This document shows positions 1 through 8,657 of a DNA stretch of 64,000 bases, piece after piece. A program made the position numbers and the translations under genes. The notes under the pieces were generated by a model. The model saw nothing but the letters and a program-made list of their open reading frames with translations, ran no database searches and was not told the origin of the DNA. The DNA is from Flaviflexus massiliensis (GTDB lineage Bacteria > Actinomycetota > Actinomycetes > Actinomycetales > Actinomycetaceae): the NCBI RefSeq assembly GCF_001375495.1, contig NZ_LN831058.1, forward strand, positions 1,632,768 to 1,696,767, written 5' to 3'. How positions within the stretch are numbered: position 1 is the stretch's first letter; every line of letters begins with the position of its first letter.

Positions 1-317
1 ATGAGAGCCATGCGTTCATCAAGCAGTTCGTCAAGCTCTTCAATGGTGCGACGTTCGCGAAGCATGTCCCAGTGGGTGCGCTGTGGCTTCACCTTCTTGG
101 TGTCCTCCGGCTCCTCGGCATTCTCGAGGAGCGCGTTCGCGCCACAGTGGCATTCCCACAGTGCCGGCACGTCTGCTTCCTCCGCGAAAGTCTTGTGGAA
201 CACGTGACCGTTCGGGCAGGTGTACGTGTGCTCGGACCGTGGAACAAAGCGCACGCCCTCGTCGGTTTCGAGCGAGGAAGCACCAATTTTCATGCCACGA
301 AGTGATCGTTCAGCCAT
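1..317 (-). CDS. rbpA: RNA polymerase-binding protein RbpA (3' end outside window)
   Basis: RbpA binds the sigma subunit and core RNA polymerase and stabilises open promoter complexes in actinobacteria. The start is ATG at 315-317, preceded on the minus strand by GGAGAAGA. The 105 visible residues contain the central zinc-ribbon-like part (CPNGHVF, then CHCGANAL) and the diagnostic C-terminal block KKVKPQRTHWDMLRERR followed by TIEELDELLDERM, which is the sigma-binding helix region. Roughly ten or fewer C-terminal residues lie beyond position 1, judging from family length near 110. The mature protein is cytoplasmic. Recognition is firm because the THWDM-ERR block is unique to this family. Confidence 0.93.
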   Translation of the reverse strand, partial: MAERSLRGMKIGASSLETDEGVRFVPRSEHTYTCPNGHVFHKTFAEEADVPALWECHCGANALLENAEEPEDTKKVKPQRTHWDMLRERRTIEELDELLDERMAL

Positions 318-378
318 TCTTCTCCTTAAATCTGCACCTAGTGCAACGCGGGTGAGCCCCACTTTGTTCCAAATACGG

Positions 379-2166
379 CTAATTCAGTTTATTGCCCAGG
401 CTGTCGGCCGCCCGGATGAGACCCAGGTGGGAGAATGCTTGGGGAAAGTTCCCAGCAAGGCGCGACTGAACCGGTGAATATTCCTCTGCCAAGAGACCTA
501 GCGGAGAGGCAATGCCCACGAGTGCATCCATCAGTTTTCTCGCTTCTTCAATTCGTCCTGTCATGGCGTACTGCTCGACCAGCCAGAAGGTGCAGATGAG
601 GAAAGGATATTCATCCCCTTCCAAGCCATCCACCCGACCAGCGGTCCGGTAGCGGTGTACAAATCCAGCATTATCCACCAGGTCTTTTTCAATCCGGGCC
701 ACGGTCGAGAGCATCTTCGGATCGTCATAGGCGCAGTAGCCCACCTGGGGAAGCTGGAGAAGAGAAGCATCGACTTCGGCCGCACCGTAGGTCTGGGTGT
801 AGGACTGAATTTCCTCATTCCAGCCCTTTTCTTCGATCTCCTGTGCGAGCCTGTCTCGCAACTGCTCCCAGTGTTCAATCGGCCCATCATAGCCAAAGTC
901 GCGTACGGCGCTGATCCCGCGGTCGAATGCCGCCCACATCATCACCCGCGAATGGGTGAAGGTCGTCAGTTCGCCCCTCATCTCCCAAATGCCGTGCTCG
1001 GGTCGATCAAAGTTTTCTTCCGCAAACTTCAGGAGTTCTTTTTGAAGCCCCCAGGAGCGCTCAGTTTCCTTCATCCCGGCGCGGCGCAACTTGTCGAGAG
1101 CCAGCATGACCTCGCCGACAACGTCGCCCTGGAATTGCCCCGCGGCCCCGTTACCGATGCGGACCGGGGTCGAGCTTTCGTAACCGGGCAGGTGGTGGAG
1201 CTCAAACTCGGGCAGGTGCCGTTCCCCCGCGAGCCCATACATGATCCGCAGCGAATGCGTGTCACCGGCGATTGCACGCAGGAGCCAGTCGCGCCACGCG
1301 AGTGCCCCGTCGGTGAAGCCGTGGGCGACGAGTGCCTCAATCGTGAGTGCCGAATCGCGCAGCCACGTGTAGCGGTAGTCCCAGTTCCTTGAGCCACCGA
1401 ACTCCTCGGGAAGCGAGATGGTGGCGGCCGCAACGATCCCACCGGTGCGGTTGTCGGTCAGTGCACGCAGCACGAGCAGGGAGCGAACAATCTCTGCCGA
1501 GTAGGGACCGCGAACATCGATCTTCTCCGCCCACTTGTTCCAGTAAACAGCGGTGATCGCTTCAAGGACGGTATGGTCTTCCACTTCGGGGACCGGTTCG
1601 TACGAGGGCGACCACACCATGGTCCAGCACTCGCTCTCGCCCTCCCTCAGTGTGTACGTGCCGCCGTGCGAGTAGCCTTCAGGGGAGAGCCTGGGACCAA
1701 ACAGGTGGATCGAGGTCGGTCCCGCAATTGCCGCGAGCGCCCACTCATCCCGTACCTTGACTTTCTCCACCCACGGAACCGAAGCACCGTAGTTGAATCG
1801 GAGGCGAAGATCATGCTCAATCTCGACCGTGCCCTCGGTGCAGGTTACAGACCGCACCACGTCGGATTCTTTGAACTGTCGTGTGTTGACGGGCATGAAC
1901 TCGGTGATGGTGGCTTTCCCGGTGGGCGTTACCCACTGCGAGTCAACAATGAACGTGTTGTCCCGGTAGCTGCGGTGCAGGAGTGTCCCGTCCTTGGGGG
2001 CCATGAGCCAACGCCCGTGCTCTTCGGTTCCGAGCAGGGCAGTGAACAGCGCTTCCGAATCGAACCTAGGGAAACAGAGCCAGTCGAGGGAGCCCGCCTG
2101 GGAGATGAGGGCTCCCGTCTGTCCATCGGAAAGGAATGCGTACTGTTCAAGGGGTGTAGAAGGCAT
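379..2166 (-). CDS. Glycoside hydrolase family 15 protein (glucoamylase/trehalase-like)
   Basis: The 595-residue protein has the layout of actinobacterial GH15 enzymes: an N-terminal beta-sandwich domain beginning LEQYAFLSDGQTGALIS and GSLDWLCFPRFDS, then an alpha/alpha barrel with GGSRNWDYRYTWLRDSALT and a late WNEEIQSYTQTYG. These enzymes hydrolyse trehalose or alpha-glucans to glucose; the exact substrate cannot be read from sequence. No signal peptide is seen, so it is probably cytoplasmic. I chose the ATG at 2164-2166 because AGGA sits eight bases upstream; the ATG nine bases further upstream has no spacing for a ribosome site. It is divergent from the G6PD-like gene 71 bases away, so the two may share a regulatory region and both handle glucose. 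Confidence 0.87.
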   Translation of the reverse strand: MPSTPLEQYAFLSDGQTGALISQAGSLDWLCFPRFDSEALFTALLGTEEHGRWLMAPKDGTLLHRSYRDNTFIVDSQWVTPTGKATITEFMPVNTRQFKESDVVRSVTCTEGTVEIEHDLRLRFNYGASVPWVEKVKVRDEWALAAIAGPTSIHLFGPRLSPEGYSHGGTYTLREGESECWTMVWSPSYEPVPEVEDHTVLEAITAVYWNKWAEKIDVRGPYSAEIVRSLLVLRALTDNRTGGIVAAATISLPEEFGGSRNWDYRYTWLRDSALTIEALVAHGFTDGALAWRDWLLRAIAGDTHSLRIMYGLAGERHLPEFELHHLPGYESSTPVRIGNGAAGQFQGDVVGEVMLALDKLRRAGMKETERSWGLQKELLKFAEENFDRPEHGIWEMRGELTTFTHSRVMMWAAFDRGISAVRDFGYDGPIEHWEQLRDRLAQEIEEKGWNEEIQSYTQTYGAAEVDASLLQLPQVGYCAYDDPKMLSTVARIEKDLVDNAGFVHRYRTAGRVDGLEGDEYPFLICTFWLVEQYAMTGRIEEARKLMDALVGIASPLGLLAEEYSPVQSRLAGNFPQAFSHLGLIRAADSLGNKLN

Positions 2167-2237
2167 CGGTGTCATCCTAGCCGCGATTCCACGGTCGTGG
2201 GATAGCGTCAGCTGGATTACGCCGTTAGCCTGTCAGT

Positions 2238-3512
2238 GTGACCGAACGTAGCATTCTCATTCTTGGTGGCACCGGCGACCTGGCCCGGCGTCTCCTTCTA
2301 CCCGGTGTCGGCGAATATGCTGAGCTCTTCTCCATTGTAACGAGAGTGGTGGGTGCTGATGTTGTGGGTGATGCCGACTATCCCAGCATCATCTCCCAGG
2401 CGTTGCGGGATGCTGGTGTGGGTGGCGAGCACGCCAGCAGGTTGGCCTCCCACAGCAACTATGTTCAGGTTGATGCCACCTCGGCAGAAGACTTGGCGCG
2501 GTTACTTGCGGGGGAGGAGGAACCGGTCCTTTACTTTGCCCTGCCTCCCGCCATCACCTCCCAAGCCCTCCAAGCGCTAGCGCACGTGGACCTACCCGAT
2601 GGTTTAATTCTCGCGGTTGAGAAGCCGATCGGGCACGATGCTGCCTCGGCCCGGGAGGTCAACAATCTGCTTTCAGAGCTCGTACCGGAGGAGCGGATCT
2701 TCCGTGTCGACCACTTCCTCGGCATGTCAGCAACCGTCAATATCGGCACACTCCGGTCAGATAATCGGCTGATCGATCCCCTGTGGAATAACGAGCACCT
2801 GGCCGAACTCAGGATTGTGTTCAACGAGAGCCTTGGTGTTGAGGGCCGGGCGGCCTTCTATGACCATACCGGTGCGGCACGCGACATGATCCAATCGCAC
2901 CTCCTTCAGGTAATGGCACGCACCCTTGCCGATGAAGATATGGGGCATGACGAGATCTTGGCCGCAACGACGGTGAAGCGGGTTCGGCGAGGCCGGTACA
3001 CGGCTGGCACGGTTGGTTCCCGCAGTCTCCCGTCCTACATCAACGAGGATGGCGTCGATCCCGAATCGACCACGGAAACGTGGGCACGGATGATCATGGC
3101 CGTCGACACCGAGCGGTGGCGCGGCGTCCCTATCGTTCTCGAATCAGGCAAGGCGATCGGCAACCCCCGCCAAGAGATCACCGCAATCTATAAGACCACC
3201 AAGGGCACGGCACCCAACACCCTGCGCCTCGCCTTCGAATCCGATGACCTGCTCCTCGAACTCAATGTCGCAGATGCTGCAGAAGCTTCTCGCGCTCGGG
3301 TCTCTCTCGCCTCAAACCTCGTGCCCTCAAAGCTCGGGGCCTACGGCCGCGTCATCGCCGCCATCCTCAACGACCAGCCGGATATGAAACTCAGTGCCGC
3401 AGCAACCGAGCAAGGCTGGCGCATCCTCGATCCCGTCCTCACCGACTTCGAAGACGTGCCGATGGAGGAATACCCGGCCGGCACGACACCGGGAGCCAAG
3501 CCCCTCATCTAA
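2238..3512 (+). CDS. Glucose-6-phosphate dehydrogenase-like protein, atypical and short
   Basis: Family members oxidise glucose 6-phosphate to 6-phosphogluconolactone. The 424-residue product has the nucleotide-binding loop GGTGDLARR (residues 10-18), the EKPIG motif (128-132) and RVDHFLG (156-162), and later MIQSHLLQ with the histidine normally acting as general base. It is shorter than usual Zwf (about 480-510). The lysine that normally follows HYLG in the active site is methionine here (M163), and the second substrate lysine region RTGK reads ESGKAI. GTG start at 2238. Together with GH15 next door this suggests a paralogue with altered substrate rather than the housekeeping Zwf. An inactive or different-sugar dehydrogenase is possible. 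Confidence 0.8.
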   Translation: MTERSILILGGTGDLARRLLLPGVGEYAELFSIVTRVVGADVVGDADYPSIISQALRDAGVGGEHASRLASHSNYVQVDATSAEDLARLLAGEEEPVLYFALPPAITSQALQALAHVDLPDGLILAVEKPIGHDAASAREVNNLLSELVPEERIFRVDHFLGMSATVNIGTLRSDNRLIDPLWNNEHLAELRIVFNESLGVEGRAAFYDHTGAARDMIQSHLLQVMARTLADEDMGHDEILAATTVKRVRRGRYTAGTVGSRSLPSYINEDGVDPESTTETWARMIMAVDTERWRGVPIVLESGKAIGNPRQEITAIYKTTKGTAPNTLRLAFESDDLLLELNVADAAEASRARVSLASNLVPSKLGAYGRVIAAILNDQPDMKLSAAATEQGWRILDPVLTDFEDVPMEEYPAGTTPGAKPLI

Positions 3513-3617
3513 CCACCCCGCTGTATCAACAGCACTGTTCGCATTGGGGCCGCTGTCAGGTGTCCGTGTAGCGTGGTACTCTTCCGCGGTAGAGCTTCCA
3601 GCACGAAGGGCCACATG

Positions 3618-5957
3618 ATGCATCCTGCCGACAGTCACGACACTATTTCGGTGCGTGGTGCACGCGAAAACAACCTGAAAAATATTGATCTTGACCTGCC
3701 CAAGCGCAGGCTCACGGTCTTCACAGGTGTGTCTGGCTCCGGCAAGAGCTCCCTCGCGTTCCAGACAATCGCCGCAGAATCGAAGCGTCTCGTCAACGAA
3801 ACCTACTCGGCTTTCATTCAGGGTTTCATGCCCACGAACGCACGTCCCGATGTGGATGTCATGGAGGGGCTGACAACAGCGATCGTTGTCGATCAGGAGC
3901 GGATGGCCACCAATCCGCGTTCAACGGTCGGAACCGCAACGGATGCTAATGCGCTGCTTCGCATCCTCTTCTCCAAGGTTGCGCAGCCCCACATCGGTGG
4001 ACCGCAGGCCTTCTCCTTCAACACCCCCTCTGTATCTGCCCAGGGCGGGATTACAATTCACAAGGGTAAGGAACAGAAGCGGGAGCTGGCGACCTACCAC
4101 GTAACGGGAGGTATGTGTCCGAACTGTGAGGGTAGGGGAGCGGTCTCGGATCTCGATGTGCACGAGATCCTGGACTGGGACCTCTCACTCAATGACGGAG
4201 CGATCCAGGTACCCGGATACAAGCCGGGAGGCTGGTCCGTACGCTACTACTCCGAATCTGGTCTCGTCGACCCCGACAAAAAGATCACCGACTATTCGAA
4301 GCAAGAACTGGACGACCTGCTCTACAAGGAACCGGTCAAGATGAAGTTTCGGGGCATCAACACGACCTACGAGGGGTTCGTTCCCAAAATACGTCAGTCC
4401 TTCCTCCAAAAAGACCGCTCCTCGATGCAACCCCACATCCGCGCCTTCGTTGACCGTGCCGTCACGTTCCTGGAGTGCCCGGAATGCCACGGGACAAGAC
4501 TTGCAGAAGGAGCACGCACAGCACAGATTGATGGCGCGACGATCGCGGATGCGTGTGCCATGCAGATCACCGAGCTACGTGATTGGGTGGCGGGCCTCGA
4601 CAAGCCAGGGATCGGCCCACTCCAAAACAACCTCCATGGCGTCCTCGACTCCTTTGTCACGATCGGGCTCGGCTACCTGTCCCTCGACCGTCCCGCCGGC
4701 ACACTGTCCGGCGGAGAAGCCCAGCGAACAAAGATGATCAAACACCTCGGTTCACCCCTGACCGATGTGACATACGTGTTTGATGAGCCCACAATCGGAC
4801 TCCACCCGCACGATATTGATCGCATGAACTCTCTGCTACTCCAGCTCCGCGACAAGGGAAACACCGTTCTCGTGGTCGAGCACAAGCCGGAAACCATTGC
4901 GATCGCGGACAACATTGTCGACATCGGCCCGCTGGCAGGAGCCGGGGGAGGTCACATCACCTACGAAGGTGACGTTGAGGGGCTGACAAAGTCTGACACC
5001 GTGACAGGCCGGCACCTGGCAGACAGGGTCGCGCTCAAAGACGAAGTGCGCAAGCCCGAAGGACAGATCGAAGTCCGGGGAGCCAACAAGCACAACCTCA
5101 AAAACGTTGACGTTGATATTCCGCTCGGCGTGCTGACCGTCGTGACGGGCGTGGCCGGCTCCGGCAAATCCACCCTCATTCACTCCTCCCTGCCGGAAAT
5201 CGAGGGACTCATCTACGTGGACCAAACCGCGATCCGCGGATCACGCCGCTCCAATCCAGCAACCCACACCGGGCTGCTAGACCACATCCGCAAGGCTTTT
5301 GCGAAAGAAAACGGAGTCAAACCCGCTCTCTTCAGCCCAAACTCTGAAGGAGCCTGTCAGAACTGTAAGGGTCTGGCTGTTGTCTACACCGAGTTATCGT
5401 TCTTCGAATCGGTTGCCTCACCGTGTGAAGTGTGCGGGGGAGACCGGTTCCAAGAGCACGTCCTCGACTACGCTTACCACGGGAAAAACATCGCTGATGT
5501 GTTACGCATGACAGTCAGCGAAACAGCCGAATTCTTCATAGAGGCAAAGCTCAGGGGAGCGGTAGCCATCCTCGAGCGCCTCAATAATGTCGGACTCGGC
5601 TACATCACCCTCGGGCAGCCACTGTCAACACTGTCGGGTGGTGAGCGGCAGCGGATCAAGCTCGCGAAGCACATGGAAGACAAAGGCGGAATTTACGTCC
5701 TTGACGAACCAACCGCAGGGCTCCACCTCGCGGACATCGAACAACTTCTTGGCCTGCTCGACCACATGGTCGACTCAGGCATCTCCGTCATCGTCATTGA
5801 GCACCACCAGGCGGTCATGGCGCGTGCCGATTGGATCATCGACCTGGGGCCGGGCGCAGGCACCGAGGGCGGCAACGTTGTATTCTCGGGAACACCGCAT
5901 GATCTGATCACATCCGACACCGTGACCGGAGAGCACCTCGCTGAATATCTCAAATAG
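3618..5957 (+). CDS. UvrA-like ABC ATPase (short, drug-resistance/DrrC-type)
   Basis: The protein (about 779 residues) carries two ABC ATPase halves: Walker A GVSGSGKSSLAF near the N terminus with signature LSGGEAQRTK and FDEPTIGLHPHD, then GVAGSGKSTL, LSGGERQRIK and LDEPTAGLHLAD. Four zinc-type cysteine pairs are visible (CPNC, CPEC, CQNC, CEVC). It is about 160 residues shorter than housekeeping UvrA (about 940-960), matching the UvrA-like subgroup that includes the daunorubicin-resistance protein DrrC. Such proteins bind DNA or drug-DNA adducts; the ligand here is unknown. ATG codons occur at 3615 and 3618; AAGGG at 3606-3610 favours 3618. A longer reading starting at 3573 lacks homologous residues. 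Confidence 0.87.
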   Translation: MHPADSHDTISVRGARENNLKNIDLDLPKRRLTVFTGVSGSGKSSLAFQTIAAESKRLVNETYSAFIQGFMPTNARPDVDVMEGLTTAIVVDQERMATNPRSTVGTATDANALLRILFSKVAQPHIGGPQAFSFNTPSVSAQGGITIHKGKEQKRELATYHVTGGMCPNCEGRGAVSDLDVHEILDWDLSLNDGAIQVPGYKPGGWSVRYYSESGLVDPDKKITDYSKQELDDLLYKEPVKMKFRGINTTYEGFVPKIRQSFLQKDRSSMQPHIRAFVDRAVTFLECPECHGTRLAEGARTAQIDGATIADACAMQITELRDWVAGLDKPGIGPLQNNLHGVLDSFVTIGLGYLSLDRPAGTLSGGEAQRTKMIKHLGSPLTDVTYVFDEPTIGLHPHDIDRMNSLLLQLRDKGNTVLVVEHKPETIAIADNIVDIGPLAGAGGGHITYEGDVEGLTKSDTVTGRHLADRVALKDEVRKPEGQIEVRGANKHNLKNVDVDIPLGVLTVVTGVAGSGKSTLIHSSLPEIEGLIYVDQTAIRGSRRSNPATHTGLLDHIRKAFAKENGVKPALFSPNSEGACQNCKGLAVVYTELSFFESVASPCEVCGGDRFQEHVLDYAYHGKNIADVLRMTVSETAEFFIEAKLRGAVAILERLNNVGLGYITLGQPLSTLSGGERQRIKLAKHMEDKGGIYVLDEPTAGLHLADIEQLLGLLDHMVDSGISVIVIEHHQAVMARADWIIDLGPGAGTEGGNVVFSGTPHDLITSDTVTGEHLAEYLK

Positions 5958-6217
5958 GATCTAACGCACCTAAATCAGATTTTTATAAGTGAAGGGGGGA
6001 TGCTGGGTTTTTTACCAGGCATAATGCTACTTTCTTGAGTAGAAAGAAGAAATCTGCGATCGGCTCTGCCCGGACAATTCAACTCTTGCGGGAAAGGACA
6101 CACAAACGCACAATTATGCCGCGCTGTCTTTCGTTCCACGAGTCGCTTCAACGCGCCACTTCTAGGGGTTACAATTGGACAACAAATTTTCCGGGGCATA
6201 AGTGGAAAGTTGGCCAA

Positions 6218-6811
6218 GTGAATACCGTCGAACGTTCGTATCATCATGGCAATTTGCGCAATGAGCTGATTCGAGTTGGCCTCGAATTGGCTACAGAGGG
6301 CGGAATCAAGGCCGTTGGTTTGCGCGAGGCCGCGCGCCGCATTGGCGTCTCGCCATCCGCAGCATACCGACACTTTGACAGCCAAGCAGACCTCCTCATG
6401 GCAGTGCGGGAAGCACTCATTAAGAAGATCGAGGTTGATTTCGAGGCCGCCCTCGGCAATATCACCGAGCTCGATGTCCTCAACAAGCTCAAAACACTCG
6501 GCGAAATCTACTTCGCCTTCGCCATCAATAATCCGATGCAGTTCGAACTCTTCTGTGACGTCTTCCCGGAAACCCCGGACTGGCTTCCACATTCCGGCAG
6601 CCCCATCCTCATCCTCAGTGAGACACTCGAACAGATCAATCCCGATTCGGACGACAGTCGTGCGGACGCGTTAGCCGTCTGGGCAGCGATGCACGGCATC
6701 GCCGTTCTGTGTTCCACCGGCGTGCTCCGCAGCCTTCCAACTGAAGACAAGTGGGCGGCACAGCACAAAACGTTTGAGCTCATCGTCCGCGGACTCAAGC
6801 ACATTGACTAG
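6218..6811 (+). CDS. TetR family transcriptional regulator
   Basis: The 197-residue product begins with a TetR DNA-binding domain: YHHGNLRNELI, GLELATEGGIKAVGLREAARR and IGVSPSAAYRHFDSQADLL, where the last stretch is the helix-turn-helix. The C-terminal part resembles the TetR_C_33 ligand-binding type (FAFAINNPMQFELF, then AVWAAMHGIAVL). The GTG at 6218-6220 is chosen because GGAAAG ends eight bases upstream and because the family starts just before YHHGNL; the upstream ATG-initiated extension is not family-like. It lies downstream of the UvrA-like gene in the same direction with a 260-base gap, so it may control that gene, but no operator was identified. Confidence 0.87.
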   Translation: MNTVERSYHHGNLRNELIRVGLELATEGGIKAVGLREAARRIGVSPSAAYRHFDSQADLLMAVREALIKKIEVDFEAALGNITELDVLNKLKTLGEIYFAFAINNPMQFELFCDVFPETPDWLPHSGSPILILSETLEQINPDSDDSRADALAVWAAMHGIAVLCSTGVLRSLPTEDKWAAQHKTFELIVRGLKHID

Positions 6812-7029
6812 AAAGTATCTGGTGCTTCCTCAGCAAACGGGAACAGAACACAGAGCGATTAAATGGGAACAAGGAAACAGCACAATCAGAGGAAAGCCCC
6901 CGGCCCCACACAAATACTCCAATGTTCCGATAATGAATATTATGTCATTTTAATTTTCTGATGAGCGGGTCCGCGGTGACCGAAATAGCCGTGAGTCACT
7001 TCCCCGGTTAGTTTCTGGGGTCCACTTCT

Positions 7030-7566
7030 CTACTTCTGGAAGCGAAGGGTTTTCCACTCTTCTTTGAGTAGTGCCATCTGCACGACGTCGTATCGCTTGC
7101 CCTGCCAGAGTCGAGCTTGCGGGATGCGGGAGCATTCTTCAAAGCCGAGTTCGCGACCGAGTTTGATCATTGGTTCATTTCCCGACCACGTGCTGATTGT
7201 CAGCACGTGAGCATTTGTGTGTTCGAAGGTGTGATTGATCCAGAGATCTGAAGCTGCCCTGCCAACTCCCTGCCTACGGAACATTGGATCGTAGATGGCG
7301 ATGCCAACGTCCCACCAGCCACCCCCGTTCGGGGGTAGTTCGTGCCGGTGTACGGTGCCAGCCCGCTGACCATCGATTGTGATGATGGCGCGGGTGCGTC
7401 CGCTAATGGTCTGGCGGTGCACAAAATCCTCGAAACTTTGACGAGCGATGCTGCCGTGCAGGAAGGGTGAATCCCACTTCTTCCAGTCCGGATCATCGAG
7501 TTCGTGTCGCCAATGCCAGAGCCACCGCCAGTCATCTTCGGTTTCGGTGCGCAAGGTTACGTGCAT
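7030..7566 (-). CDS. GNAT family N-acetyltransferase (RimJ/RimL-like)
   Basis: This 178-residue protein has the Gcn5-related acetyltransferase fold: an N-terminal LRTETEDDWRWLWHWRH, a central strand RAIITIDGQRAGTVHRHE, the acetyl-CoA loop FRRQGVGRAASDLW with the R/Q-x-x-G-x-G/A pattern, and a C-terminal NEPMIKLGRELGFEEC, which is typical of RimJ/RimL-type enzymes. It would transfer acetyl from acetyl-CoA to an amine on a protein or small molecule; the substrate is not deducible. It lies on the minus strand just downstream of the metal transporter gene (gap 67 bases), and the two might be co-transcribed. Confidence 0.87.
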   Translation of the reverse strand: MHVTLRTETEDDWRWLWHWRHELDDPDWKKWDSPFLHGSIARQSFEDFVHRQTISGRTRAIITIDGQRAGTVHRHELPPNGGGWWDVGIAIYDPMFRRQGVGRAASDLWINHTFEHTNAHVLTISTWSGNEPMIKLGRELGFEECSRIPQARLWQGKRYDVVQMALLKEEWKTLRFQK

Positions 7567-7633
7567 GAGATCAGCCTAACCAATTGATGTGGCTAGGCTG
7601 ATCCGAGGGACGTGCAGTGTTGTGTGCGATGGG

Positions 7634-8341
7634 TTAGAGCGCCGTTCCGACCAGTGCACCAATCGCGTAGGTGATGAACATGGCAGCCAGCCCCCCGATG
7701 ACGACTCGAACAACTGCTGGCAGTGGCTTCGCACCACCGAGCCTGGCCGAGATCGACCCAGTGAGGCTGAGCGACACAACCACGGCTATCACGGTAAAGG
7801 CGACTCTCAGGTGATCGGGTGAGGCAACCATGGCGATAAGCGGGATCAGTGCGCCCAGGGTGAAGGCGGCAAAGGATGCCAAGGCAGCATGCCACGGATT
7901 CGTGAACTCTTCAGAGCTGATTCCCAGCTCAAAGCGTGCATGTGCGCGAACCGCGTCCTTCTGTGTGAGTTCGTCAGCAACCGTCATTGCCGTATCTCGT
8001 GACAAGCCTTCCCTCATGAAGGTGCGCGTCAGACTATCCCGCTGCTCCCCCGGTTCGCTCGTCACAAGATTCCGCAAGCGTGACACTTCCGCCTGCTCGG
8101 TATCGCGTTGGGAGGAGACTGAGATGTACTCCCCCACGCCCATTGAAATAGCTCCGGCAACGAGACCTGCAACTCCCGCAGCAAGTAGCGCCTGGTCAGA
8201 TATTGCCGCACCCGCAACTCCCATAACAATTCCCGCGGTCGACACGATGCCGTCGTTCGCGCCAAGCACTCCGGCACGCAACCAATTCAGCTTTGACGAC
8301 AGGCCATCGGCCTTTGACTCGTAGGTAACTTCCCCAACCAT
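7634..8341 (-). CDS. VIT1/CCC1 family iron/manganese transporter
   Basis: This 235-residue membrane protein begins with the family hallmark LNWLRAGVLGANDGIVSTAG followed by a glycine/alanine-rich helix and GAISMGVGEYISVSSQRD. A soluble middle stretch (about residues 75-140) precedes three C-terminal membrane segments ending in GGLAAMFITYAIGALVG. Relatives move Fe2+ or Mn2+ out of the cytoplasm. The start ATG at 8341 is preceded by AAGGGGAGTC. An IdeR/DtxR-like iron box lies 83-101 bases upstream of the start, which fits iron-responsive control. The neighbouring gene on the other side is LarA-type and transcribed away. Confidence 0.9.
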   Translation of the reverse strand: MVGEVTYESKADGLSSKLNWLRAGVLGANDGIVSTAGIVMGVAGAAISDQALLAAGVAGLVAGAISMGVGEYISVSSQRDTEQAEVSRLRNLVTSEPGEQRDSLTRTFMREGLSRDTAMTVADELTQKDAVRAHARFELGISSEEFTNPWHAALASFAAFTLGALIPLIAMVASPDHLRVAFTVIAVVVSLSLTGSISARLGGAKPLPAVVRVVIGGLAAMFITYAIGALVGTAL

Positions 8342-8657
8342 GACTCCCCTTACGTTCCATACTGGAATGATTCAATTTTGCTGATTTACCTTGACCATAC
8401 TCCTACAAATCCTTCATGTCACCGAAGGTTAGGCTTACCTTTCCTCGATATGGCGCCGTTTAATACCTCATCGATGGTGAGCATTTGAGGTTGGCAAACC
8501 TAGAAATAATCACGCAAAACGGACATGGGCTGTACCGTCTGAGCGCCAAGTGAGTCGAAACTAGAGTTTCTTGAAAGCACCGCGACGAGACCGGTGCAGT
8601 AATGGAAACATAAGGCATTCCACAACGGAAGAGTGACCGAGAGAATATGCTGTCACC
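8342..8657. other. Divergent intergenic region between VIT transporter and larA-type gene
   Basis: This 316-base stretch contains no credible gene. It must carry the promoters of the two divergent genes. The only clear element is the iron-box-like palindrome listed separately at 8424-8442. Confidence 0.7.
8424..8442. promoter_or_regulatory. IdeR/DtxR-like iron box
   Basis: The 19-base site reads GAAGGTTAGGCTTACCTTT. By hand it matches the established DtxR/IdeR consensus (TTAGGTTAGGCTAACCTAA) at 14 of 19 positions, including the whole AGGTTAGGCT core. It is 83 bases upstream of the VIT/CCC1 start. In mycobacteria, IdeR sites far upstream of iron-storage genes activate them, while sites over a promoter repress; which applies here is not known. 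Confidence 0.62.
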
